DNA of 64,000 bases from Macrostomum hystrix (Eukaryota; Platyhelminthes; Macrostomidae). The notes beneath the pieces are model-generated. The model was given only the letters and a program-made list of their open reading frames with translations, searched no databases and was not told the DNA's origin. The stretch lies in NCBI GenBank assembly GCA_950097015.1, contig CATNEN010000038.1, forward strand, positions 28,674,501 to 28,738,500, read 5' to 3'. Below are positions 52,401 through 62,800 of this stretch, in pieces; positions within the stretch are counted from its first letter, which is position 1; each line of letters starts with the position of its first letter. The position numbers and the translations under genes were made by a program.

Positions 52401-53284
52401 AGTGTGTTGCAATTTTTTCTACCTCATGCATGCATGCATGCGACTTGAAGCAAACTCTCGTAGGTAAAACATTCGGGCTTTGACTGGCTTCTAAATCTCG
52501 TGTGCGAATGAAAGCAGATATCGCCGCGACATTTCGATACGAGCTTAAAACTTTCTTTTTCGGAGCCGCGAGGTTTAACCGAGCTAGTTCGTGCTGTAGA
52601 TATAACCAGCCACGCCACGTCAATCAGTCGCATTTGGCATTGTATTAGCTATAGCTCCGCCTGTGAACTGAGAGGCGAGTGCAATGGTAATTTTAATTTA
52701 GCAAGCGGATAAGGACCATCGCAATTGGCTGGCTAAAGTTTCACAGCGGTTCTTAAAAGGTGCAATCTTCACTTGACCTGATACAAAAGTACCTGTTTCG
52801 TTAGAGACTCTATGCAGCCATAATGCAAAACCAGAGCTGAGTCAATAAATAGCTTTTGCGTCGGACCTATAAATGAAATAAATCATGCACTCACTCAATT
52901 ATTGAATTGCCATTGTCAATAGCGTGCTCTCCGGCTAATGCGCAAATCACTTCAAGATAAAGCTATAGCGACGTCGCAAAACGTTTTTACTAGCAATTAG
53001 GCAAGCAGACTGACACTGTCAACCTTTGCCAATAATAAAGCTTTCTCCCGAATATTCTAGAAATTGTTTAAGAAGACCATTCCCAAATATTTTTCTGGCT
53101 TCGTCAGTAAATCAGTTGTGATTCAGTACTCTGATTATGATTGAAGATAAATTTGCCGACTCACAAGAAGCGCACCGGACTGGGGCCGCTAACATTGAAA
53201 CTAAAACTGGTATGAAATAACTTCCATGGTTAGATTTTTGCATTCAAGTTTTATCTTCAATCTCTTCTTCAATCTCTCCTCTTC
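49500..53284. other. Unique AT-rich intergenic region
   Basis: About 3.8 kb with only short unsupported ORFs and no tandem array. (TGCA)n occurs briefly at 52430-52441. It is the largest array-free stretch in the window and may hold regulatory DNA for the TTLL or SV2-like genes. Confidence 0.5.
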
Positions 53285-53285
53285 A

Positions 53286-53608
53286 ATAGTAGAGGTTGTA
53301 GCCTAGTGGTTAGGGCGTCGGACTCACGACTTGAAGGTCGGGGGTTCGATTCCCGACTCCACTGGAACAATTTGCGTCCTTTAGCAAGACACTTAACTCT
53401 GCATTGCTTCAGTTCACCCAGCTGCTAAATGGGTACCAGCATCAGCTGGGATAATTGAAGGTGGGTGTGGCGTCCCCCCAGTCCGTGGACTGAACAGCTG
53501 TACGCAGCCTTCAGATGCACCGCGCATTAGCTGCGGCTGTGCTGTCGGCTGCACATCTGACCCGATTGGGGCAGGTGTAATCAATTATTATTATTATTAT
53601 TATTATTC
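53286..53608 (+). mobile_element. SINE family B, full-length tRNA-derived copy
   Basis: The head GTTGTAGCCTAGTGGTTAGG (A box) and GGGGGTTCGATTCCCGAC (B box) form a tRNA-like region. The body contains CCTTTAGCAAGACACTTAAC and CACCCAGCTGCTAAATGGGT, blocks I recall from SINEs of many invertebrates. It ends GACCCGATTGGGGCAGGTGT then (ATT)n. Confidence 0.88.
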
Positions 53609-54249
53609 AAGTTTTAACTAAACTTATATTTTTATTTACCTTGGAAATATTTTCTAAGAAATAGTTACTAATGCGATTTAAAAAGCAACACAATGAGCAG
53701 GAAAAGGTGAATTAAACCCCAATTTACTTTAACTTACTTTAACTTTAGCCTTATTAAATCTTTCGTAAGAAAAATATTTGCTCATATCTCGGCGCGTTAA
53801 ATTAAGTCTTTACATTTGAACTTTAGGATGGAAAGGCAAGCTTATAGAACAAAGCCGCTATTGTAGCCAAAAGAATATTCCCAAAACTGTGAGTGCATCA
53901 GAAAATGCCCTTTAACCTTCGAGTTTAAGGTCTTATCTAATCCAACGTTTTTTTAGCTGTTCCCTAGCTGTTCTAGAAGTATTTTACTCTGGGGGGGTAT
54001 AGCGTGGGGGGCAAACACGTCTGATAAAATCCAAACGCATCGCAAACTCGTACGAATGAGTCGGCCGCTACTAATTAGCTTAATGCAATAGTAGTAACTT
54101 TTCAGGGAGCAAATACAAGGTATTGCTAGCCAATTCTTGCGCTGACCAGATAAAGATACGGAGCTGGTGCTCCTAATTTTCATTTATTCCTCAGATTGGC
54201 CCGGCAAATTGCTTCGAATTCGCGTATTTCATTTATTGGCCTAGGCCAT
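53609..54249. other. Unique AT-rich sequence
   Basis: No gene or element recognised between two SINEs. Confidence 0.45.
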
Positions 54250-54625
54250 ACTAATAATAATAATAGCAGGAGAGCTGTGGGCAATGGCACATCATTATGT
54301 GACACTAGAAACGCAGCCAGCGAGGAGGCAATTCTGCCTATTTCGCTGACTCCTGAGCACACACGCGCACACAGATACCGTAAGCAGGCATTCGCTCACA
54401 CTGGTGTGTACATCTGCCCTGACTTTCTCATCGTCAGGCAGTGTACACCCTCACTGTTCCTTGGAGGTTAGCCCTCAAGGTTGTAAATTATACGACAAGC
54501 CCCAAGCCTTCTCTCCGCGGCTGCGTCGCAATTTAATGTGTCCTCGCCGCGGAATCGTGCTCAGGGACGTCAGGCGAGCTCAGGCGAGAGGCAAACGTGT
54601 TTACCGTCTGCCACTGACCCTTTTG
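54250..54625 (-). mobile_element. SINE family A, full-length
   Basis: Tail (AAT)n, GCAGGAGAGCTGTGGGCAAT, CTTGGAGGTTAGCCCTCAAG, GCCTTCTCTCCGCGGCTGCG, then the B box (CCGCGGAATCGTGCTCA) and a head ending GCAAACGTGTTTACCGTCTGCC. Confidence 0.88.
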
Positions 54626-55571
54626 GCCTACTGACCACTAAAAAATTTAATTTTCGTCGTCTATGGCAAAACAGGCTTAAAACGCACAAGCCATGACAAT
54701 GGCTTGAGGATGAGGATGAGCATGAGGATTAAGTTTTATTTATGTCGCCCCAGATTCGTTGTCTATGACTAAGGCCCGTCCTTCTCAGCCATGCCTAGGA
54801 CGTAGAAACGAAATATTTTTCGTTTCGAAATACAGTATCACGGCTCCAATTCGGAGTGGAGCCCCTAACCTTAAAATCACCCTTACCTGCTACCTTCTGT
54901 TTATTATCTTCTGCTGGGAAGGTTGTAGCCCGGTTGTTGGGAATTGTTACTGGTGTTGTACCTGTGGTAGCGTGGCACACACAATTGGTGAAAATAACCA
55001 AGACAGGAACGCTAGACTCAGAGAGGATTTTACCGGCCTCAACACTGGTGCGTCTTCGCAGTGGACACAACCTGGTAGTCAGGCTAGGATTGGCAAGTCT
55101 TCTCTTACTGGGGAATGGGGATTCTTCTTAGAACTAAGAAACTTCTTCTAAGGTTCTAAGGACGTGTTTTCGTCTTTAGACTAGACACAAATGAAGTCGG
55201 AAACTATGTCTCCAAACTCAGCCGTAAACGCATGAAGAAAAACAATCCCAGCAGTGCCATCTAAGTAGAGAAAGTGTGCTGCCACAATGCTAACACCATT
55301 CGGTGTTTTCGTCGGACTGTGCTCTACTTATACTAGGAGCATTTGAGCGATCTTCTGCCAGTCTTCTTCCGAACCGAAGCGATTGCACCATGGCGTACAA
55401 TATGACTCAGTGCGTAGATAGAGCTGGAACAAGAGAGAGAAAGAGGAGGGGGTGGCGAGCGGAGGTGAGTGTGCATGGTAAACCGCAGACCTCCCTACTC
55501 CCAAGCCCTCCCACAGAACTAGGGCAGCACTGACTTCACAGATTGCCTGGAGGCTGCTCAGCAGACTACAG
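54626..55571. other. Unresolved region upstream of the SV2-like gene
   Basis: More GC-balanced than its surroundings, with overlapping ORFs of 75-130 codons on both strands (54759-55151 plus, 54795-55070 minus). None shows a recognised domain or a splice-consistent partner. A leader exon of the SV2-like gene may end near 55581. Confidence 0.4.
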
Positions 55572-55771
55572 CACATCACTGGTAAGGAATTATATTCCCA
55601 GGCCAGGTGAAACACTTGTTTCTTTAAGAATACTTTTAGTTCTTGATTTAAAAAAATGTGATCTCCAACCTAGCGGATCTCCTACCTAGTCCATGAGCTT
55701 ACCAGCTAGCTCTGTCCCAGATCGTTTGTTGTGATGATTGTATGCTACTAATACTCACATAAAGTACTTTC

Positions 55772-55914
55772 AGATGCATTGCTGCCACACTAAACTTGTT
55801 AGACAACGATTATGAAGCAAATTTAAACCAGATAACCGATAAAAAATAAGAGGAACTATAAATTTATGCTCAGACCCACAGAAAGCGAGTCCAGAAGTTT
55901 CAACCCCGTCGCCG
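55772..55914 (+). other. Probable 5' UTR exon of the SV2-like gene with a short upstream ORF
   Basis: A branch-like TACTAAT and the acceptor ACTTTCAG precede 55772. A 13-codon ORF (ATG at 55772, TGA near 55813) sits ahead of the main start. A matching upstream donor CACTG|GTAAGG lies near 55581. Trans-splicing at this acceptor is also possible. Confidence 0.4.
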
Positions 55915-56631
55915 ATGCAAGAATTCCCAGGAGAGACCTTGGCAAACGCAACCGCGGCTTCAGGAGTCGATCCGGACGAAATCGACGCTGCACTGGAACG
56001 CTCCGGGTGCTTTGGTCGCCGTCGCCTACTCGTTTCAATTGTCTGCGTAGTTGCCAGCATTGCCAATTCACTAAGCATTGTCTGCTCCTCATTCGCCATG
56101 CCAGCGGCAGAGTGCGACCTTCGCATGAGCTCGGTGCAGCTTGGCATGGTGAACGGGGCGGTCTTCGCCGGTATGCTCGTCGGCTCCTTGCTATTTGGAG
56201 CTGTTAGCGATGCCCATTTAATTAGTCGACGCGCTGTTATCACGGCCAGCTTGAGCATAGGCGCTGTTGGCACTCTTCTCTCGTCTGCGGCGCTTAACTT
56301 TTTCACGCTGATGCTGCTCTGCAGCCTCATTGGCATCGGCGCTGGGGGCTCCTTTCCTGTGGTGTTATCTTACTTTGCCGATTGGCAGCCTCGACGTACA
56401 CGTGGTTCTGCCGTCTCCGGCTTCTGCAGCTGCTGGATGCTCGGCGGAATGCTTGCCTCTGGCTGCGCGTGGGCTGTACTACCCAGGCCGCTCGAGTGGC
56501 ACCTATTCAAACTTGGCGGCATCAGCTTTGGTGCCTGGCGAATGTATATGGTTCTGTGCTCGTTGCCATACGCCATAGCCGCAGTGGCGTTCGGATTGTG
56601 CCTACCGGAAAGTCCAAAATGTTTACTGAAG
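55915..56631 (+). CDS. SV2-like exon 1 (helices 1-6)
   Basis: Runs from the ATG at 55915 to the donor CTGAAG|GTGAGC. 239 codons covering the cytosolic N-terminus and the first six membrane helices, ending LPESPKCLLK. Confidence 0.9.
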
Positions 56632-58321
56632 GTGAGCGCTGGTGTTGCTGAGCTCTTTTTGGAAAAATTAACATATACGCTCGCGACGAAATTATACTTT
56701 GAAAAGCAAGAGAATCAAGTTCAGCACATGGTTTTAACCAGAAAGTATGATCAAATGATATTACAAGAGTTTATTACTTGCTCATTATTCGAGTTTGTAC
56801 GAGCGTATGCTTGTTGACCCTTGCTTCATAGTCGCTTACAATATTTTCACCGCAATAGTATAGCGGATTTTTCACTGATATAAAATCATTACTTGAATGT
56901 TTGATTTGCAGTGGAAGGATTCTGAACAGTCCAATGCGCTTCTGAACAAGACTGCCCAGATGGGGCTGGTATGTAAACGCGTCTTAACTTTTTTGTACGT
57001 ATTCAAATCGCAAAATTCTTTATTTAACACCGACAAGATAGTATAATCGCACTTTAATCACTACAGTTTGTTAACTGTATATACGGCTATTGATGATTGA
57101 ATAAGTGATGAATTGATAATTAGGCTTCGCAGTCTTGGAGAGAAAGTTTGCAACTTTTCATGCAATTTGGGCCCATGAGGGCCAACCCCAAATACAGTGA
57201 TAGAGTACACAGTCGGACGTTGAAAGAGTTTCCTTGATTCCTCGCTGACTGTAGGTCGACTCTAACGATAAAATCAAGTGAACACCCAGCCAGTATTATT
57301 GTCATTACGAAACTATCGCTTAAAAAATCACGGAAAACTAACCTCCAACAGATATTTGAAGCCAAGCTCTCCGATTTGACACCGTCAAAGAGTGATTCGT
57401 CATCAAGTCGGAAGTCGAGATTCCTAACACTGATTAGCGAACTGCTCAATCGTAAGCACAGACGAAGTGTTTTATTAATTGCGGCTCTCAACTCCGTGAT
57501 CTCATTCAGCTACTATGGCTTGCTGCTCTGGTTTCCCGTGCTGTTCAAACGGGCCCATCAGCTTGGCGGCAGCGAGGATGCTAATGAAAATAGCTTGACT
57601 TCTGTGTGCGCCTTGCCAGTTACGGGCAACCAAAGTCGATTTGGCATCATCGGCAATGCCACAGTCTTCTGGTCAGGTTAGTGTCTTGCTTTTACCCTGG
57701 TTTTCTACAAACAGCAGCCAGTTTGCTTGTTATAATAGCCAGTTAGGAAAAATGAGCGGAGAAATTTGTCTTTTCGCAGCCTGCGAACCAAAAATCCTGA
57801 TGGCAACTCGGCCGTACATCGAGACATTGCTAGTGAACGTTGCCAACGTGCCTGGTAACCTCATCTTGTTTGCTCTAATCGACCGAGTGCGCCGGCAGAT
57901 ACTTTTGTCAGTTAGCCTGACTCTAATGGCCGCCAGCGTCAGTCTTATCGCAATAGTCTGGTCGCACGCCCAGGCTCTGGCATTCTCCTGCGCATTCGCA
58001 GCAATGTCCGCCATTGTGTGGAGCTCATACAGCGTGCTCGCCGTGGATCTTCTACCTAGTCAGCTGCAAGCCAGTGCCCTGGGCATCAGCTTCGCTATAG
58101 GCCGGCTGTGCTCGCTGCTCGGTTCGGTCGCTTTCGGCGCTCTCGTAGACGCTGGCTGCGTGGCACCGATGTCGCTCTCGGCTGGGGCTCTGGTTGTTGG
58201 CGCCGTGTTGGCGTGCGCCCTGCCAGCCAAGAGGAATTCAGATGCGCCAACAATCATTCTGGGGATAAAAAATAAGGACGAAAATGCACAAGAACCCGTT
58301 CAAGAGACTGACGAAATATAG
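55915..58321 (+). CDS. SV2-like synaptic vesicle transporter (MFS), 4 coding exons
   Basis: Exons are 55915-56631, 56912-56968, 57352-57676 and 57780-58321. Phases 0, 0 and 1 match and the total is 547 codons. The N-half has six hydrophobic helices, with GMVNGAVFAGMLVGSLLFGA, a motif-A variant GAVSDAHLISRRAV, IGIGAGGSFPVVLSYFADWQ and the PESP motif before the central loop. The C-half has SYYGLLLWFPVLF, VNVANVPGNLILFALIDRVR and SSYSVLAVDLLPSQLQASAL. These fit SV2/SVOP members of the major facilitator superfamily, which sit in synaptic vesicle membranes and help set release competence. The loop between helices 7 and 8 is only about 60 residues, with sequons NQS and NAT. It lacks the long lumenal domain of vertebrate SV2. 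An in-frame stop lies upstream of the ATG. A likely leader exon starts at 55772 after a TACTAAT branch site. Confidence 0.9.
56912..56968 (+). CDS. SV2-like exon 2, 57 bases
   Basis: Acceptor TTGATTTGCAG, donor GGGCTG|GTATGT. It encodes WKDSEQSNALLNKTAQMGL, part of the central cytosolic loop, in phase 0. Confidence 0.8.
57128..57240 (+). mobile_element. SINE family A degraded fragment
   Basis: GCAATTTGGGCCCATGAGGG then CCAACCCCAAATACAGTGATAG corresponds to the body block GCAATTTACGCCCTTGAGGG of intact copies. It lies in intron 2 of the SV2-like gene. Confidence 0.65.
57352..57676 (+). CDS. SV2-like exon 3 (loop, helix 7, lumenal loop)
   Basis: Acceptor ACCTCCAACAG, donor TGGTCAG|GTTAGTG. 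A Ser-rich linker precedes ALNSVISFSYYGLLLWFPVL and the short lumenal loop. Confidence 0.9.
57780..58321 (+). CDS. SV2-like exon 4 (helices 8-12, C-terminus)
   Basis: Acceptor TGTCTTTTCGCAG. It continues the frame as ACEPKILMATRPYIETLLVN through the last helices to an acidic tail and TAG. Confidence 0.92.
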
Positions 58322-59583
58322 AGGAGAAGAAATCACGGCGATGCATTCTCACTTTATGTTTTACTAATTCATTGCTTGAAGAATAATTGGATGCGTTTAA
58401 ATTCGCAAACATTAGATAAAAATCTACACACGGCCAAAATTTGAATTGCGCCAATCAGAGAATAATTAGGGAAGCTTTTAACTCAAAAAAATCCTGCCTT
58501 TATCCCTTCCTGCTTCACTTTCTGAACTTGGACGCTTATCATTCCTGGCTCAGCTTTTGGTCACGCCCTGCGTCTCACCTGCCTCCCATCAAATCTCTCT
58601 TGTGCCTCACCCTGTCTCACCTGTTTCACACGTGTCTCATCCTGTTTCCCATGTCTCTAACCCTGTCTCACGTGCCTCTTAGCCTATTTCACCTGTCGCT
58701 AACCCTGTCTGACCGTTGTTTTTGAGCTTCGTACTTTTCGAAATTCCTAAGAGGCATTTTAAAACTTAAAATGGAAGGCCTTTAATGGAAAGTGTTAAAT
58801 GTGAATTAATGTGTATAATCTAAAATTATCGTGTCTTAGTTATCAACAGGCTAATAGATTTCTTTAATAAAGCCACCAAGCTAGCAGCTTGGTACTTTAA
58901 CACTTAGATTAAAACCAATTGAGAGAACAAAAAAGCACTTTATTTAATGTTTTTTTACTTGGCACGTAGGACATTTAAAACCTGCATTTATTCTACTGGT
59001 ACTCGTAGTTATAATTTCGTACTGATAACATGCTCATATTGTTGAATAAAATACGCGATCAATATTTCTAGTTGTTATAAAAGTATAGTAAAACATGAGT
59101 TTAAAATTGTGAATAGATTTGCGATCACAGCAAATAGCTTCACACATAGGAAATTGAAGTGCAGTTTTCCGCATCAAAGTAGTAGTAATGATAAATATTT
59201 AGAAATACGTACATAGGAAATAAGCTTTAAGCAAGTGAAGCACGGCTTTACTTAATCAAATCTGAAGTTCTATCACTGCCGAGAATATTGAAAATCACTG
59301 ATTTGTCATTGCTAGGATTACAATTATAAAACTGAATTTTTAATCCATCCTATAAATAGTTGCGCATTTTTATATTCTGCTAGATTTTTTTGTTAATATC
59401 GTTGATCAAAGAGCTATAGCAGATTCAAGAACTTTAGTCTAAATTTTCAACCTCCAGTTTTTAGCGGCATAAAGTATTTTTAGTTTTTTTCGTCTAACAT
59501 GAATATATTGGCATAAACAAAATTATTGTTTTACTCATCAAAACAGGCCGGAATGTTTCAATAAAGGTCTCAAAATGTGTTAT
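58322..59583. other. Convergent intergenic region with degenerate repeat
   Basis: 58595-58710 holds loose CTCACCTGTTTCACACGT-type repeats related to the CGTGTCTCATC arrays. An AATAAA lies near 58866. The rest is AT-rich, unique, and probably 3' UTR and spacer. Confidence 0.45.
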
Positions 59584-59894
59584 TTAACCGGCGTAGGAGA
59601 AACCTAGCAGCTTTCGACGATCCTTCGGCTGCGGCTTCGGCTTGATTATCTTCTTCGGCTTTGGTGGCTGCACGTTGATGATCTTCTTGATCTTCTTTAC
59701 CTTCAGTCGGAGCATCCAGTGTCTCCAACGCTTCAGGTAACTAAGGCAGTCCTTGCAGCTAACCTGACCCATCAGCTTCACACTGTGAGAGCACTTGGAC
59801 CGACTAGCCGTGAATGTGATCTGGTACAGGTTGCGCTGGTTGCGCACACACTTGCATCCGAGAACCAGCTTCTTCTGCACGCCATGGCGACAGT
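59584..59894 (-). CDS. Cys-rich gene terminal exon
   Basis: Acceptor AATTGCTTAG. One module (CRHGVQKKLVLGCKCVRNQR ... CKDC), then a Lys/Pro-rich tail and TAA at 59584-59586. Confidence 0.88.
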
Positions 59895-62800
59895 CTAAGC
59901 AATTTTTTAAAGGAGGGTGTTCTAGCTTCTGGATCTAGTCTATATATTAAAAGCTAAAATGCACCTCCGAATTGAAATTGAAAGTCTAGAATTACCTGGC
60001 TGGCAGTCGAAGTAGGCAACCACTGTTGATTTTGAAACACAAGTGAACAGGCCGCTGGCAGACTTTGTACGCCTGCTAGAAACAAACAGAAGTCGACGCA
60101 CTCCGTGGAAGCAGGTGGAGACGATGTAGAAACCACGCGAGCAACGAGGCGGCTCGGCGCAGCGGATGCGTCTCAAAACAAGACTCTTGGCACGGCAGAC
60201 TCCGCGAACACGAATGTAAATTGTCTTAACAACCCGATGGAAACCCTTGATGCACTTCTTCTCAATGACTGTGATTCCCTTTTTGCAAGCTAAAATACGA
60301 ACGTGTGTGAAAAAATTTATGTAAATTCCAAACCAAAAATAAAACTATATGTAATAAAAAGTACTTACGACAGGGAATCTTCTTGACAACACGCTCGCTA
60401 TGGACACGACATTTGCCGTCCTTGAACTTGTAAATGATCTGGATGAATTTTCTATAACCAGAGCGCTTAGAGCAAGGCAAAACTCTCTTCTTTGTCGGGC
60501 AAACAACTGGAGCGTGGCAAGGCACACGAGACACGACGACGTTTTTGCGGCATCGAAGAACACAGATCGATTTGCGACATGTCTTTGCCACAGAATAAGT
60601 TATTGTGCGCTCCTCGCGGAACTTCCGTGAACCAATGCAAGGAATCTTAACAACCTTAACTTTCGGGCACTTAACAGGGCACGGGAAGTGCTTAGCAACA
60701 GTGTGCTTCTTGCACTTAGGATAACTGCCAGTAAACCAGGTTGTTATTACCGACCGGTAACGCCTCTTGCCACCACACTTGGTTACGCGTGGGATCTTCT
60801 TGGTATTGCAGAAATGGGGCGCAACGCATGGGACAGCTGAACGTGTGACGTGCCGAACGCACTTCTGACGGCACTTCGGTGGAAGACTCTTGGTGCAAAT
60901 GATCTTACCAACATAAAAAATAGTAGTTGTCACACGATTCTTTACTCCCTTGAGACAACGCTTAACGATCTTCTTTGACTTCGGACAAGGAATCGGAGCT
61001 GAAAAAAAACAAGTCCATATGCAAAAAAAGCAAAACAACATTGCTCAAATTCTAAAAAAATATTTGTTACTTACGACACGGAGCTCTCTTAACAATCTTC
61101 GAGGTGTACGACACACAACGTCCACCAATAGCCTTGTAGAAAACTTTGACGACATATTGATGAGTTGAGTCTTTCCTACACCGACGTAGGACAGTCTTGC
61201 TAAAGCATTTTACTTTCGGGCACTTGATCTTAGTGATTGTCTGCTTCCTGACGCACACACCAGCGCGATCGAAGAACACCACCTTGGTCGCCTTCCTGTA
61301 GCCCTTGTGGCACTTCTTGTCGATGAGCAGCAGCGGCTTCTTGTTGCACTTGCACTTCACGATGGACACCTTGACGTTCTTCTTGTGGCACACGTAGCCG
61401 GTCTTGTACTTGCGCGACTCGTAGAAGCTCAGGTAGGTCGAAGTGAATCCGGCTTGACACTTTTTGCCCACAGTCGTCTCGTGATAGTGGTTCTGGTGGG
61501 AGGTGCAGCCACCGCAGCGAACGCGTCGCACAATCTTGCTACGCCAGACGCAGCGTCCGCGGATCAGACTGCGGTACTTGACACTGAAGGTTCTGAAGTT
61601 CTTCACGCACTTCGAAGTGTGGTAAGACAGCACAAAGCGGCACTTGACGCCCGGCTTTTTGCATGCCTTCCTGGCTGAGCGCTTGTGCTTCTTCACGCAG
61701 ATGGTCTTGCAGTGGCGCTTACCAGACTTCGGGGCACCTAGAAAAGGTAAAGCGATTTCTCAGTCTAATCCCACAAAGCATTTCAGGTGAACACAGTCAA
61801 TGAAATGTGCGCAATAGTAATATATGCTTACGCAGACAGAGCTTCTTCTTCTCGAAGTAGTAGGTGGTGGTGTAGGAGTGCGAGTTCTTCTTCGAGCACC
61901 GAGTGTGCACCTTGTACGGCTTCTTGCACCGATGCGGAACAGGTGGCGGGCACGAGACGCGCGAGTGGATCAGCTTCGTGTAGCAGTGGAGGGTGCAGAT
62001 CGACTTGCTGCACCTCTTCTTCACGTAGGAAGTCGCGATGGTGAGCGTTCGGTACTTTCTGCCCTTGCCGCACGACGTTCGCTTGACGGTCTTCGACTTC
62101 GGACATGTGACTGGGCACGGGATGTGCTTGGCGATTCTGTGCTTCTTGCACAGCTTGCCCTGGCGAGTGTTCCAGGTGGTGATGACAGATCGGTAGCGCC
62201 TCTTTTTGCCGCACGTCGTGACCTTGACCTTCTTGATCGTGTCGCAGGGTGGAGGTGTCTCGCAACGTGTAGCCGAGCGGGTCACTCGCTTTGTGCACAC
62301 CTGATGGCACAAAATCGGCCTCGTCTTTGTGCACACAATCTTGCCAGAGTAGAAGGTTGTGATGGTGTAGCGGAGCTTGGCTCCCTTTGTGCACCTCGTG
62401 AGGATGCGCTTTGACTTCGGACATTCACGTGGAGCTGAAAAGCAAAGCATGCATTTTTACTTTTTCGCTGCAAACTATTGTTATGTAAAACTAACACCGC
62501 AGATGTTGCTGTTCAATACACTTACGGCAGAGCAAGCGGGCCTTTGTCTCTCGCTTGTAGACGATGCAAACACCGCGCACATTCTTGTAGTACACCTGAA
62601 TCTTGTACTTGTAGGCAGAGTGCTTATGGCACTTGGTCCAGTAGAACGGAGGCTGTTTGCAACGACGATCTGGCGGCTTGACTTCGCACTTCTTTCGGCT
62701 GCGCAGAACCTTCTTTTCACACCTCACAGTGCACTTGCCCTTGTGAACACACGAGCGACGGACAGTGTAAGTGACGATTGTCTTTACTGAGAACTTGGCG

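Noticed and set aside
54759-55151. 130-codon plus-strand ORF and its 91-codon antisense partner
   Set aside because: No domain, no splice context, frames interrupted when extended. Recorded as an unresolved region.
61307-62790. Plus-strand ORFs of 120-196 codons antisense to the Cys-rich exons
   Set aside because: They are shadow frames of strongly biased coding sequence and stop at exon edges without plus-strand splice signals.
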